From: Xenopus tropicalis
Lineage: Eukaryota; Chordata; Amphibia; Anura; Pipidae
DNA length: 64,000 bases
Reading direction: 5' to 3'
Assembly: GCF_000004195.4 (NCBI RefSeq)
Contig: NC_030677.2
Location: forward strand, 198,547,872 to 198,611,871
Shown here: positions 1-14,505 of the stretch, piece after piece
Numbering within the stretch: position 1 is the first letter of the stretch
Layout: each line of letters starts with the position of its first letter
Notes under the pieces: model-generated
Database searches by the model: none
The model's input: only the letters and a program-made list of their open reading frames with translations
Told to the model about the DNA's origin: nothing
Made by a program: the position numbers and the translations under genes

Positions 1-937
1 CTGTAATACTGTATCTGTAATACTGTATCTGTAATACTGTATCTGTATCTGTAATACTGTATCTGTAATACTGTATCTGTAATACTGTATCTGTAATACT
101 GTATCTGTAATACTGTAATCTGTAATACTGTATCTGTATCTGTAATACTGTATCTGTATCTGTAATACTGTATCTGTAATACTGTATCTGTATCTGTAAT
201 ACTGTATCTGTAATACTGTATCTGTAATACTGTATCTGTATCTGTAATACTGTATCTGTAATACTGTATCTGTATCCGTAATACTGTATCTGTAATACTG
301 TATCTGTAATACTGTATCTGTATCTGTAATACTGTATAAGTAACACTGTATCCGTAATACTGTATCTGTAATACTGTATCTGTATCTGTAATACTGTATC
401 TGTATCTGTAATACTGTATCTGTAATACTGTATCTGTAATACTGTATCTGTAATACTGTATCTGTAATACTGTATCTGTATCTGTAATACTGTATCTGTA
501 ATACGGTATCTGTAATACGGTATCTGTAATACGGTATCTGTAATACTGTATCTATCTGTAATACTGTATCTATCTGTAATACTGTATCTGTATCTCTAAT
601 ACTGTATCTATCTGTAATACTGTATCTGTATCTGTAATACTGTATCTGTATCTGTAATACGGTATCTGTAATACTGTATCTGTAATACTGTATCTGTATC
701 CGTAATACTGTATCTGTAATACTGTATCTGTATCCGTAATACTGTATCTGTAATACTGTATCTGTATCTGTAATACTGTATCCGTAATACTGTATCCGTA
801 ATACTGTATCTGTAATACTGTATCTGTAATACTGTATCTGTAATACTGTATCTGTAATACTGTATCTGTATCTGTAATACTGTATCTGTATCTGTAATAC
901 TGTATCTGTATCTGTAATACTGTATCTGTATCTGTAA

Positions 938-1124
938 AACAGTATTACAGATACAGTATTACAGATAGATACAGTATTACAGATACAGATACCGTATTAC
1001 AGATACAGTATTACAGATACAGTATTACAGATACAGTATTACAGATACAGATACAGTAATTACAGATACAGATACAGTATTACAGATACAGTATTACAGA
1101 TACAGTATTACAGATAGATACAGT
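938..1124 (-). repeat. Inverted module 1 of the satellite
   Basis: The same 14/20-base units run here in reverse orientation (tattacagatacag), flanked on both sides by forward units. It starts about 600 bases after the gtataagtaac marker at 336. It differs from the other modules by a few single-base changes. Confidence 0.95.
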
Positions 1125-4100
1125 ATCTGTAATACTGTATCTGTATCTGTAATACTGTATCTGTATCTGTAATACTGTATCTGTAATACTGTATCTGTAA
1201 TACGGTATCTGTAATACGGTATCTGTAATACGGTATCTGTAATACGGTATCTGTAATACGGTATCTGTATCTGTAATACTGTATCTGTAATACTGTATCT
1301 ATCTGTAATACTGTATCTATCTGTAATACTGTATCTGTAATACTATATCTGTAATACTGTGTCTGTATCTGTAATACTGTATCTGTATCTGTAATACTGT
1401 ATCTGTAATACTGTATCTGTAATACTGTATCTGTATCTGTAATACTGTATCTGTAATACTGTATCTGTATCTGTAATACTGTATCTGTATCTGTAATACT
1501 GTATCTGTATCTGTAATACTGTATCTGTAATACGGTATCTGTAATACGGTATCTGTAATACGGTATCTGTAATACGGTATCTGTAATACGGTATCTGTAT
1601 CTGTAATACTGTATCTGTATCTGTAATACTGTATCTATCTGTAATACTGTATCTATCTGTAATACTGTATCTGTAATACTGTATCTGTAATACTATATCT
1701 GTAATACTGTGTCTGTATCTGTAATACTGTATCTGTATCTGTAATACTGTATCTGTAATACTGTATCTGTAATACTGTATCTGTATCTGTAATACTGTAT
1801 CTGTAATACTGTATCTGTATCTGTAATACTGTATCTGTATCTGTAATACTGTATCTGTATACTGTATCTGTAATACTGTAACTGTAATACTGTATCTGTA
1901 ATACTGTATCTGTAATAATGTATCTGTAATCCTGTATCTGTATCTGTAATACTGTATCTGTATCTGTAATACTGTATCTGTATCTGTAATACTGTATCTG
2001 TAATACTGTATCTGTATCTGTAATACGGTATCTGTAATACGGTATCTGTAATACGGTATCTGTAATACGGTATCTGTAATACGGTATCTGTAATACTGTA
2101 TCTGTATCTGTAATACTGTATCTATCTGTAATACTATATCTGTAATACTGTATCTGTAATACTATATCTGTAATACTATATCTGTAATACTGTGTCTGTA
2201 TCTGTAATACTGTATCTGTATCTGTAATACTGTATCTGTAATACTGTATCTGTAATACTGTATCTGTAATACTGTATCTGTATCTGTAATACGGTATCTG
2301 TAATACTGTATCTGTAATACTGTATCTGTAATACTGTATCTGTAATACTGTATCTGTATCTGTAATACTGTATTGTATCTGTAATACTGTATCTGTATCT
2401 GTAATACTGTATCTGTATCTGTAATACTGTATCTGTAATACTGTATCTGTATCTGTAATACTGTATCTGTAATACTGTATCTGTAATACTGTATCTGTAA
2501 TACTGTATCTGTATCTGTAATACTGTATCTGTATCTGTAATACTGTATCTGTATCTGTAATACTGTATCTGTAATACTGTATCTGTAATACTGTATCTGT
2601 ATACTTCTGTATCTGTAATACTGTATCTGTAATACTGTATCTGTAATACTGTATCTGTATCTGTAATACTGTATCTGTATCTGTATCTGTAATACTGTAT
2701 CTGTAATACTGTATCTGTAATACTGTATCTGTATCTGTAAATACTGTATCTGTAATACTGTATCTGTATCTGTAATACTGTATCTGTATCTGTAAACTGT
2801 ATCTGTATCTGTAATACTGTATCTATAATACTGTATCTATAATACTGTATCTGTAATACTGTATCTGTAATACTGTATCTGTATCTGTAATACTGTATCT
2901 GTATCTGTAATACTGTATCTGTATCTGTATACTGTTATCTGTAATCTGTAATACTGTATCTGTAATACTGTATCTGTAATACTGTATCTGTAATACTGTA
3001 TCTGTAATACTGTATCTGTATCTGTAATACTGTATCTGTAATACTGTATTCTGTATCTGTAATACTGTATCTGTATCTGTAAATACTGTATCTGTATCCG
3101 TAATACTGTATCTGTAATACTGTATCCGTAATACTGTATCTGTAATACTGTATCTGTAATACTGTATCTGTAATACTGTATCTGTAATACTGTATCTGTA
3201 TCTGTAATACTGTATCTGTATCTGTAATACTGTATCTGTATCTGTAATACTGTATCTGTAATACTGTATCTGTAATACTGTATCTGTATCTGTAATACGG
3301 TATCTGTAATACGGTATCTGTAATACTGTATCTGTATCTGTAATACTGTATCTGTATCTGTAATACTGTATCTGTATCTGTAATACTGTATCTATCTGTA
3401 ATACTGTATCTATCTGTAATACTGTATCTGTAATACTATATCTGTAATACTGTGTCTGTATCTGTAATACTGTATCTGTAATACTGTATCTGTAATACTG
3501 TATCTGTATCTGTAATACGGTATCTGTAATACGGTATCTGTAATACGGTATCTGTAATACGGTATCTGTAATACGGTATCTGTATCTGTAATACTGTATC
3601 TATCTGTAATACTGTATCTGTAATACTGTATCTGTAATACTGTATCTGTAATACGGTATCTGTAATACGGTATCTGTAATACGGTATCTGTAATACGGTA
3701 TCTGTAATACGGTATCTATCTGTAATACTGTATCTGTAATACTGTATCTGTAATACTGTATCTGTAATACTGTATCTGTATCTGTAATACTGTATACTGT
3801 ATCTGTATCTGTAATACTGTATCTGTATCCGTAATACTGTATCTGTAATACTGTATCCGTAATACTGTATCTGTAATACTGTATCTGTAATACTGTATCT
3901 GTAATACTGTATCTGTAATACTGTAATACTGTATCTGTAATACTGTATCTGTAATACTGTATCTGTAATACTGTATCTGTATCTGTAATACTGTATCTGT
4001 ATCTGTAATACTGTATCTGTATCTGTAATACTGTATCTGTAATACTGTATCTGTAATACTGTATCTGTAATACTGTATCTGTAATACTGTATCCGTAATA

Positions 4101-5541
4101 CTGTATCTGTATCCGTAATACTGTATCTGTAATTCTGTAATACTGTATCTGTAATACTGTATCTGTATCTGTAATACTGTATCTGTAATACTGTATCTGT
4201 ATCTGTAATACTGTATCTGTAATACTGTATCTGTAATACTGTATCTGTAATACTGTATCTGTAATACTGTATCTGTAATACTGTATCTGTATCTGTAATA
4301 CTGTATCTGTATCTGTATCTGTAATACTGTATCTGTATCTGTAATACTGTATCTGTAATACTGTATCTGTAATACTGTATCTGTATCTGTAATACTGTAT
4401 CTGTATCTGTAATACTGTATCTGTAATACTGTATCTGTATCTGTAATACTGTATCTGTAATACTGTATCTGTAATACTGTATCTGTAATACTGTATCTGT
4501 ATCTGTAATACTGTATCTGTATCTGTAATACTGTATCTGTATCTGTAATACTGTATCTGTAATACTGTATCTGTAATACTGTATCTGTAATACTGTATCT
4601 GTAATACTGTATCTGTATCTGTAATACTGTATCTGTAATACTGTATCTGTAATACTGTATCTGTAATACTGTATCTGTATCTGTAATACTGTATCTGTAT
4701 CTGTATCTGTAATACTGTATCTGTATCTGTAATACTGTATCTGTAATACTGTATCTGTATCTGTAATACTGTATCTGTAATACTGTATCTGTAATACTGT
4801 ATCTGTATCTGTAATACTGTATCTGTAATACTGTATCTGTATCCGTAATACTGTATCTGTAATATGTATCTGTAATACTGTATCTGTAATACTGTATCTG
4901 TATCTGTAATACTGTATAAGTAACACTGTATCCGTAATACTGTATCTGTAATACTGTATCTGTATCTGTAATACTGTATCTGTATCTGTAATACTGTATC
5001 TGTAATACTGTATCTGTAATACTGTATCTGTAATACTGTATCTGTATCTGTAATACTGTATCTGTAATACGGTATCTGTAATACGGTATCTGTAATACGG
5101 TATCTGTAATACTGTATCTATCTGTAATACTGTATCTATCTGTAATACTGTATCTGTATCTCTAATACTGTATCTGTAATACTGTATCTGTAATACTGTA
5201 TCTGTATCTGTAATACTGTATCTGTAATACTGTATCTGTAATACTGTATCTGTATCTGTAATACTGTATCTGTATCTGTAATACGGTATCTGTAATACTG
5301 TATCTGTAATACTGTATCTGTATCCGTAATACTGTATCTGTAATACTGTATCTGTATCCGTAATACTGTATCTGTAATACTGTATCTGTATCTGTAATAC
5401 TGTATCCGTAATACTGTATCCGTAATACTGTATCTGTAATACTGTATCTGTAATACTGTATCTGTAATACTGTATCTGTAATACTGTATCTGTATCTGTA
5501 ATACTGTATCTGTATCTGTAATACTGTATCTGTATCTGTAA

Positions 5542-5727
5542 TACAGTATTACAGATACAGTATTACAGATAGATACAGTATTACAGATACAGATACCGTA
5601 TTACAGATACAGTATTACAGATACAGTATTACAGATACAGTATTACAGATACAGATACAGTATTACAGATACAGATACAGTATTACAGATACAGTATTAC
5701 AGATACAGTATTACAGATAGATACAGT
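5542..5727 (-). repeat. Inverted module 2 of the satellite
   Basis: Reverse-orientation units with the same internal order as the other modules, including the single ataccgtatt variant and the two gatagatac steps near each end. It starts about 626 bases after the marker at 4916. Confidence 0.95.
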
Positions 5728-8382
5728 ATCTGTAATACTGTATCTGTATCTGTAATACTGTATCTGTATCTGTAATACTGTATCTGTAATACTGTATCTG
5801 TAATACTGTATCTGTAATACGGTATCTGTAATACGGTATCTGTAATACGGTATCTGTAATACTGTATCTGTATCTGTAATACTGTATCTGTAATACTGTA
5901 TCTATCTGTAATACTGTATCTATCTGTAATACTGTATCTGTAATACTATATCTGTAATACTGTGTCTGTATCTGTAATACTGTATCTGTATCTGTAATAC
6001 TGTATCTGTAATACTGTATCTGTAATACTGTATCTGTATCTGTAATACTGTATCTGTAATACTGTATCTGTATCTGTAATACTGTATCTGTATCTGTAAT
6101 ACTGTATCTGTAATACTGTATCTGTAATACTGTATCTGTAATACTGTATCTGTATCTGTAATACTGTATCTGTAATACTGTATCTGTATCTGTAATACTG
6201 TATCTGTATCTGTAATACTGTATCTGTATCCGTAATACTGTATCTGTAATACTGTATCCGTAATACTGTATCTGTAATACTGTATCTGTAATACTGTATC
6301 TGTAATACTGTATCTGTAATACTGTATCTGTATCTGTAATACTGTATCTGTATCTGTAATACTGTATCTGTATCTGTAATACTGTATCTGTAATACTGTA
6401 TCTGTAATACTGTATCTGTATCTGTAATACGGTATCTGTAATACGGTATCTGTAATACTGTATCTGTATCTGTAATACTGTATCTGTATCTGTAATACTG
6501 TATCTGTATCTGTAATACTGTATCTATCTGTAATACTGTATCTATCTGTAATACTGTATCTGTAATACTATATCTGTAATACTGTGTCTGTATCTGTAAT
6601 ACTGTATCTGTAATACTGTATCTGTAATACTGTATCTGTATCTGTAATACGGTATCTGTAATACGGTATCTGTAATACGGTATCTGTAATACGGTATCTG
6701 TAATACGGTATCTGTATCTGTAATACTGTATCTATCTGTAATACTGTATCTGTAATACTGTATCTGTAATACGGTATCTGTAATACGGTATCTGTAATAC
6801 GGTATCTGTAATACGGTATCTGTAATACGGTATCTATCTGTAATACTGTATCTGTAATACTGTATCTGTAATACTGTATCTGTAATACTGTATCTGTATC
6901 TGTAATACTGTATACTGTATCTGTATCTGTAATACTGTATCTGTATCCGTAATACTGTATCTGTAATACTGTATCCGTAATACTGTATCTGTAATACTGT
7001 ATCTGTAATACTGTATCTGTAATACTGTATCTGTAATACTGTAATACTGTATCTGTAATACTGTATCTGTAATACTGTATCTGTAATACTGTATCTGTAT
7101 CTGTAATACTGTATCTGTATCTGTAATACTGTATCTGTATCTGTAATACTGTATCTGTAATACTGTATCTGTAATACTGTATCTGTAATACTGTATCCGT
7201 AATACTGTATCTGTATCCGTAATACTGTATCTGTAATTCTGTAATACTGTATCTGTAATACTGTATCTGTATCTGTAATACTGTATCTGTAATACTGTAT
7301 CTGTATCTGTAATACTGTATCTGTAATACTGTATCTGTAATACTGTATCTGTAATACTGTATCTGTAATACTGTATCTGTAATACTGTATCTGTAATACT
7401 GTATCTGTAATACTGTATCTGTATCTGTAATACTGTATCTGTATCTGTATCTGTAATACTGTATCTGTATCTGTAATACTGTATCTGTAATACTGTATCT
7501 GTAATACTGTATCTGTATCTGTAATACTGTATCTGTATCTGTAATACTGTATCTGTAATACTGTATCTGTATCTGTAATACTGTATCTGTAATACTGTAT
7601 CTGTAATACTGTATCTGTAATACTGTATCTGTATCTGTAATACTGTATCTGTATCTGTAATACTGTATCTGTATCTGTAATACTGTATCTGTAATACTGT
7701 ATCTGTATCTGTAATACTGTATCTGTAATACTGTATCTGTATCCGTAATACTGTATCTGTAATATGTATCTGTAATACTGTATCTGTAATACTGTATCTG
7801 TATCTGTAATACTGTATAAGTAACACTGTATCCGTAATACTGTATCTGTAATACTGTATCTGTATCTGTAATACTGTATCTGTATCTGTAATACTGTATC
7901 TGTAATACTGTATCTGTAATACTGTATCTGTAATACTGTATCTGTATCTGTAATACTGTATCTGTAATACGGTATCTGTAATACGGTATCTGTAATACGG
8001 TATCTGTAATACTGTATCTATCTGTAATACTGTATCTATCTGTAATACTGTATCTGTATCTCTAATACTGTATCTATCTGTAATACTGTATCTGTATCTG
8101 TAATACTGTATCTGTATCTGTAATACGGTATCTGTAATACTGTATCTGTAATACTGTATCTGTATCCGTAATACTGTATCTGTAATACTGTATCTGTATC
8201 CGTAATACTGTATCTGTAATACTGTATCTGTATCTGTAATACTGTATCCGTAATACTGTATCCGTAATACTGTATCTGTAATACTGTATCTGTAATACTG
8301 TATCTGTAATACTGTATCTGTAATACTGTATCTGTATCTGTAATACTGTATCTGTATCTGTAATACTGTATCTGTATCTGTA

Positions 8383-8570
8383 ATACAGTATTACAGATAC
8401 AGTATTACAGATAGATACAGTATTACAGATACAGATACCGTATTACAGATACAGTATTACAGATACAGTATTACAGATACAGTATTACAGATACAGATAC
8501 AGTATTACAGATACAGATACAGTATTACAGATACAGTATTACAGATACAGTATTACAGATAGATACAGTA
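8383..8570 (-). repeat. Inverted module 3 of the satellite
   Basis: Reverse-orientation block, nearly identical to modules 2 and 5, about 567 bases after the marker at 7816. The left junction ctgtaatacagtattacag is a perfect palindrome. Confidence 0.95.
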
Positions 8571-9692
8571 TCTGTAATACTGTATCTGTATCTGTAATAC
8601 TGTATCTGTATCTGTAATACTGTATCTGTAATACTGTATCTGTAATACGGTATCTGTAATACGGTATCTGTAATACGGTATCTGTAATACGGTATCTGTA
8701 ATACGGTATCTGTATCTGTAATACTGTATCTGTAATACTGTATCTATCTGTAATACTGTATCTATCTGTAATACTGTATCTGTAATACTATATCTGTAAT
8801 ACTGTGTCTGTATCTGTAATACTGTATCTGTATCTGTAATACTGTATCTGTAATACTGTATCTGTAATACTGTATCTGTATCTGTAATACTGTATCTGTA
8901 ATACTGTATCTGTATCTGTAATACTGTATCTGTATCTGTAATACTGTATCTGTATCTGTAATACTGTATCTGTAATACGGTATCTGTAATACGGTATCTG
9001 TAATACGGTATCTGTAATACGGTATCTGTAATACGGTATCTGTATCTGTAATACTGTATCTGTATCTGTAATACTGTATCTATCTGTAATACTGTATCTA
9101 TCTGTAATACTGTATCTGTAATACTGTATCTGTAATACTATATCTGTAATACTGTATCTGTATCTGTAATACTGTATCTGTATCTGTAATACTGTATCTG
9201 TAATACTGTATCTGTAATACTGTATCTGTATCTGTAATACTGTATCTGTAATACTGTATCTGTATCTGTAATACTGTATCTGTATCTGTAATACTGTATC
9301 TGTAATACTGTATCTGTAATACTGTATCTGTAATACTGTATCTGTAATACTGTATCTGTAATACTGTATCTGTAATACTGTATCTGTATCTGTAATACTG
9401 TATCTGTATCTGTAATACTGTATCTGTATCTGTAATACTGTATCTGTAATACTGTATCTGTATCTGTAATACTGTATCTGTAATACTGTATCTGTAATAC
9501 TGTATCTGTAATACTGTATCTGTAATACTGTATCTGTAATACTGTATCTGTATCTGTAATACTGTATCTATCTGTAATACTGTATCTGTAATACTGTATC
9601 TGTAATACTGTATCTGTAATACTGTATCTGTAATACTGTATCTGTATCTGTAATACTGTATCTGTATCTGTAATACTGTATCTGTATCTGTA

Positions 9693-9875
9693 ATACAGTA
9701 TTACAGATACAGTATTACAGATAGATACAGTATTACAGATACATACCGTATTACAGATACAGTATTACAGATACAGTATTACAGATACAGTATTACAATA
9801 CAGATACAGTATTACAGTACAGATACAGTATTACAGATACAGTATTACAGTATACAGTATTACAGTAGATACAGT
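9693..9875 (-). repeat. Inverted module 4 of the satellite (diverged)
   Basis: Reverse-orientation block with several small deletions (for example tattacaatacag, tattacagtacag and tattacagtagat). It is the only module with no gtataagtaac marker ahead of it, so its higher-order unit has lost that part or was rearranged. Confidence 0.93.
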
Positions 9876-12800
9876 ATCTGTAATACTGTATCTGTATCTG
9901 TAATACTGTATCTGTATCTGTAATACTGTATCTGTAATACTGTATCTGTAATACGGTATCTGTAATACGGTATCTGTAATACGGTATCTGTAATACGGTA
10001 TCTGTAATACGGTATCTGTATCTGTAATACTGTATCTGTAATACTGTATCTGTAATACTGTATCTGTAATACTGTATCTATCTGTAATACTGTATCTGTA
10101 ATACTATATCTGTAATACTGTGTCTGTATCTGTAATACTGTATCTGTATCTGTATCTGTAATACTGTATCTGTAATACTGTATCTGTAATACTGTATCTG
10201 TATCTGTAATACTGTATCTGTAATACTGTATCTGTATCTGTAATACTGTATCTGTATCTGTAATACTGTATCTGTATCTGTAATACTGTATCTGTAATAC
10301 TGTATCTATAATACGGTATCTGTAATACTGTATCTGTAATACGGTATCTGTATCTGTAATACTGTATCTGTATCTGTAATACTGTATCTATCTGTAATAC
10401 TGTATCTATCTGTAATACTGTATCTGTAATACTGTATCTGTAATACTATATCTGTAATACTGTGTCTGTATCTGTAATACTGTATCTGTATCTGTAATAC
10501 TGTATCTGTAATACTGTATCTGTAATACTGTATCTGTATCTGTAATACTGTATCTGTAATACTGTATCTGTATCTGTAATACTGTATCTGTATCTGTAAT
10601 ACTGTATCTGTAATACTGTATCTGTAATACTGTAACTGTAATACTGTATCTGTAATACTGTATCTGTAATAATGTATCTGTAATACTGTATCTGTATCTG
10701 TAATACTGTATCTGTATCTGTAATACTGTATCTGTATCTGTAATACTGTATCTGTAATACTGTATCTGTATCTGTAATACGGTATCTGTAATACGGTATC
10801 TGTAATACGGTATCTGTAATACGGTATCTGTAATACGGTATCTGTAATACTGTATCTGTATCTGTAATACTGTATCTATCTGTAATACTATATCTGTAAT
10901 ACTGTATCTGTAATACTATATCTGTAATACTATATCTGTAATACTGTGTCTGTATCTGTAATACTGTATCTGTATCTGTAATACTGTATCTGTAATACTG
11001 TATCTGTAATACTGTATCTGTAATACTGTATCTGTATCTGTAATACTGTATCTGTAATACTGTATCTGTAATACTGTATCTGTAATACTGTATCTGTAAT
11101 ACTGTATCTGTATCTGTAATACTGTATTTGTATCTGTAATACTGTATCTGTATCTGTAATACTGTATCTGTATCTGTAATACTGTATCTGTAATACTGTA
11201 TCTGTATCTGTAATACTGTATCTGTAATACTGTATCTGTAATACTGTATCTGTAATACTGTATCTGTATCTGTAATACTGTATCTGTATCTGTAATACTG
11301 TATCTGTATCTGTAATACTGTATCTGTAATACTGTATCTGTAATACTGTATCTGTAATACTGTATCTGTATCTGTAATACTGTATCTGTAATACTGTATC
11401 TGTAATACTGTATCTGTATCTGTAATACTGTATCTGTATCTGTATCTGTAATACTGTATCTGTAATACTGTATCTGTAATACTGTATCTGTATCTGTAAT
11501 ACTGTATCTGTAATACTGTATCTGTATCTGTAATACTGTATCTGTATCTGTAATACTGTATCTGTATCTGTAATACTGTATCTATAATACTGTATCTATA
11601 ATACTGTATCTGTAATACTGTATCTGTAATACTGTATCTGTATCTGTAATACTGTATCTGTATCTGTAATACTGTATCTGTATCTGTAATACTGTATCTG
11701 TATCTGTAATACTGTATCTGTAATACTGTATCTGTAATACTGTATCTGTAATACTGTATCTGTAATACTGTATCTGTATCTGTAATACTGTATCTGTAAT
11801 ACTGTATCTGTATCTGTAATACTGTATCTGTATCTGTAATACTGTATCTGTATCCGTAATACTGTATCTGTAATACTGTATCCGTAATACTGTATCTGTA
11901 ATACTGTATCTGTAATACTGTATCTGTAATACTGTATCTGTAATACTGTATCTGTATCTGTAATACTGTATCTGTATCTGTAATACTGTATCTGTATCTG
12001 TAATACTGTATCTGTAATACTGTATCTGTAATACTGTATCTGTATCTGTAATACGGTATCTGTAATACGGTATCTGTAATACTGTATCTGTATCTGTAAT
12101 ACTGTATCTGTATCTGTAATACTGTATCTGTATCTGTAATACTGTATCTATCTGTAATACTGTATCTATCTGTAATACTGTATCTGTAATACTATATCTG
12201 TAATACTGTGTCTGTATCTGTAATACTGTATCTGTAATACTGTATCTGTAATACTGTATCTGTATCTGTAATACGGTATCTGTAATACGGTATCTGTAAT
12301 ACGGTATCTGTAATACGGTATCTGTAATACGGTATCTGTATCTGTAATACTGTATCTATCTGTAATACTGTATCTGTAATACTGTATCTGTAATACTGTA
12401 TCTGTAATACGGTATCTGTAATACGGTATCTGTAATACGGTATCTGTAATACGGTATCTGTAATACGGTATCTGTAATACGGTATCTATCTGTAATACTG
12501 TATCTGTAATACTGTATCTGTAATACTGTATCTGTAATACTGTATCTGTATCTGTAATACTGTATACTGTATCTGTATCTGTAATACTGTATCTGTATGT
12601 AATACTGTATCTGTAATACTGTAGCCGTAATACTGTATCTGTAATACTGTATCTGTAATACTGTATCTTAATACTGTATCTGTAATACTGTAATACTGTA
12701 TCTGTAATACTGTATCTGTTAATACTGTATCTGTAATACTGTATCTGTTATCTGTAATACTGTATCTGTATCTGTAATACTGTATCTGTATCTGTAATAC

Positions 12801-14318
12801 TGTATCTGTAATACTGTATCTGTAATACTGTATCTTGTAATACTGTATCTGTAATACTGTATCCGTAATACTGTATCTGTATCCGTAATACTGTATCTGT
12901 AATTCTGTAATACTGTATCTGTAATACTGTATCTGTATCTGTAATACTGTATCTGTAATACTGTATCTGTATCTGTAATACTGTATCTGTTAATACTGTA
13001 TCTGTAATACTGTATCTGTAATACTGTATCTGTAATACTGTATGCTGTAATCTGTATAGTACTGTAATCTGTATCTGTATCTGTAATACTGTATCTGTAA
13101 TACTGTATCTGTAAACTGTATTGCTGTAATACTGTATCTGTAATACCGTAATTCTGTATCTGTAATACTGTATCTGTATCTGTAATACTGTATCTGTAAT
13201 ACTGTATCTGTATCTGTAATACTGTATCTGTAATACTGTATCTGTAATACTGTATCTGTAATACTGTATCTGTATCTGTAATACTGTATCTGTATCTGTA
13301 ATACTGTATCTGTATCTGTAATACTGTATCTGTAATACATGTATCTGTAATACTGTATCTGTAATACTGTATCTGTAATACTGTATCTGTATCTGTAATA
13401 CTGTATCTGTAATACTGTATCTGTAATACTGTATCTGTAATACTGTATCTGTATCTGTAATACTGTATCTGTATCTGTATCTGTAATACTGTATCCTGTA
13501 TCTGTAAATACTGTATCTGTAATACTGTATCTGTATCTGTAATACTGTATCTGTAATACTGTATCTGTTAATACTGTATCTGTATCTGTAATACTGTATC
13601 TGTAATACTGTATCTGTATCCGTAATCTGTATCTGTAATATTATCTGTAATACTGTATCTGTAATACTGTATCTGTATCTGTAATACTGTATAAGTAACA
13701 CTGTATCCGTAATACTGTATCTGTAATACTGTATCTGTATCTTAATACTGTATCTGTATCTGTAATACTGTATCTGTAATACTGTATCTGTAATACTGTA
13801 TCTGTAATACTGTATCTGTATCTGTAATACTGTATCTGTAATACGGTATCTGTAATACGGTATCTGTTAATACGGTATCTGTAATACTGTATCTATCTGT
13901 AATACTGTATCTATCTGTAATACTGTATCTGTATCTCTAATACTGTATCTGTAATACTGTATCTGTAAACTGTATCTGTATCTGTAATACTGTATCTGTA
14001 ATACTGTATCTGTAATACTGTATCTGTATCTGTGAATACTGTATCTGTATCTGTAATACGGTATCTGTAATACTGTATCTGTTAATACTGTATCTGTATC
14101 CGTAATACTGTTATCTGTAATACTGTATCTGTATCCGTAATACTGTATCTGTAATACTGTATCTGTATCTGTAATACTGTATCCGTAATACTGTATCCGT
14201 AATACTGTATCTGTAATACTGTATCTGTAATACTGTATCTGTAATACTGTATCTGTAATACTGTATCTGTATCTGTAATACTGTATCTGTATCTGTAATA
14301 CTGTATCTGTATCTGTAA

Positions 14319-14505
14319 TACAGTATTACAGATACAGTATTACAGATAGATACAGTATTACAGATACAGATACCGTATTACAGATACAGTATTACAGATA
14401 CAGTATTACAGATACAGTATTACAGATACAGATACAGTATTACAGATACAGATACAGTATTACAGATACAGTATTACAGATACAGTATTACAGATAGATA
14501 CAGTA
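14319..14505 (-). repeat. Inverted module 5 of the satellite
   Basis: Reverse-orientation block about 628 bases after the marker at 13691, with the same internal order as module 2. Confidence 0.95.
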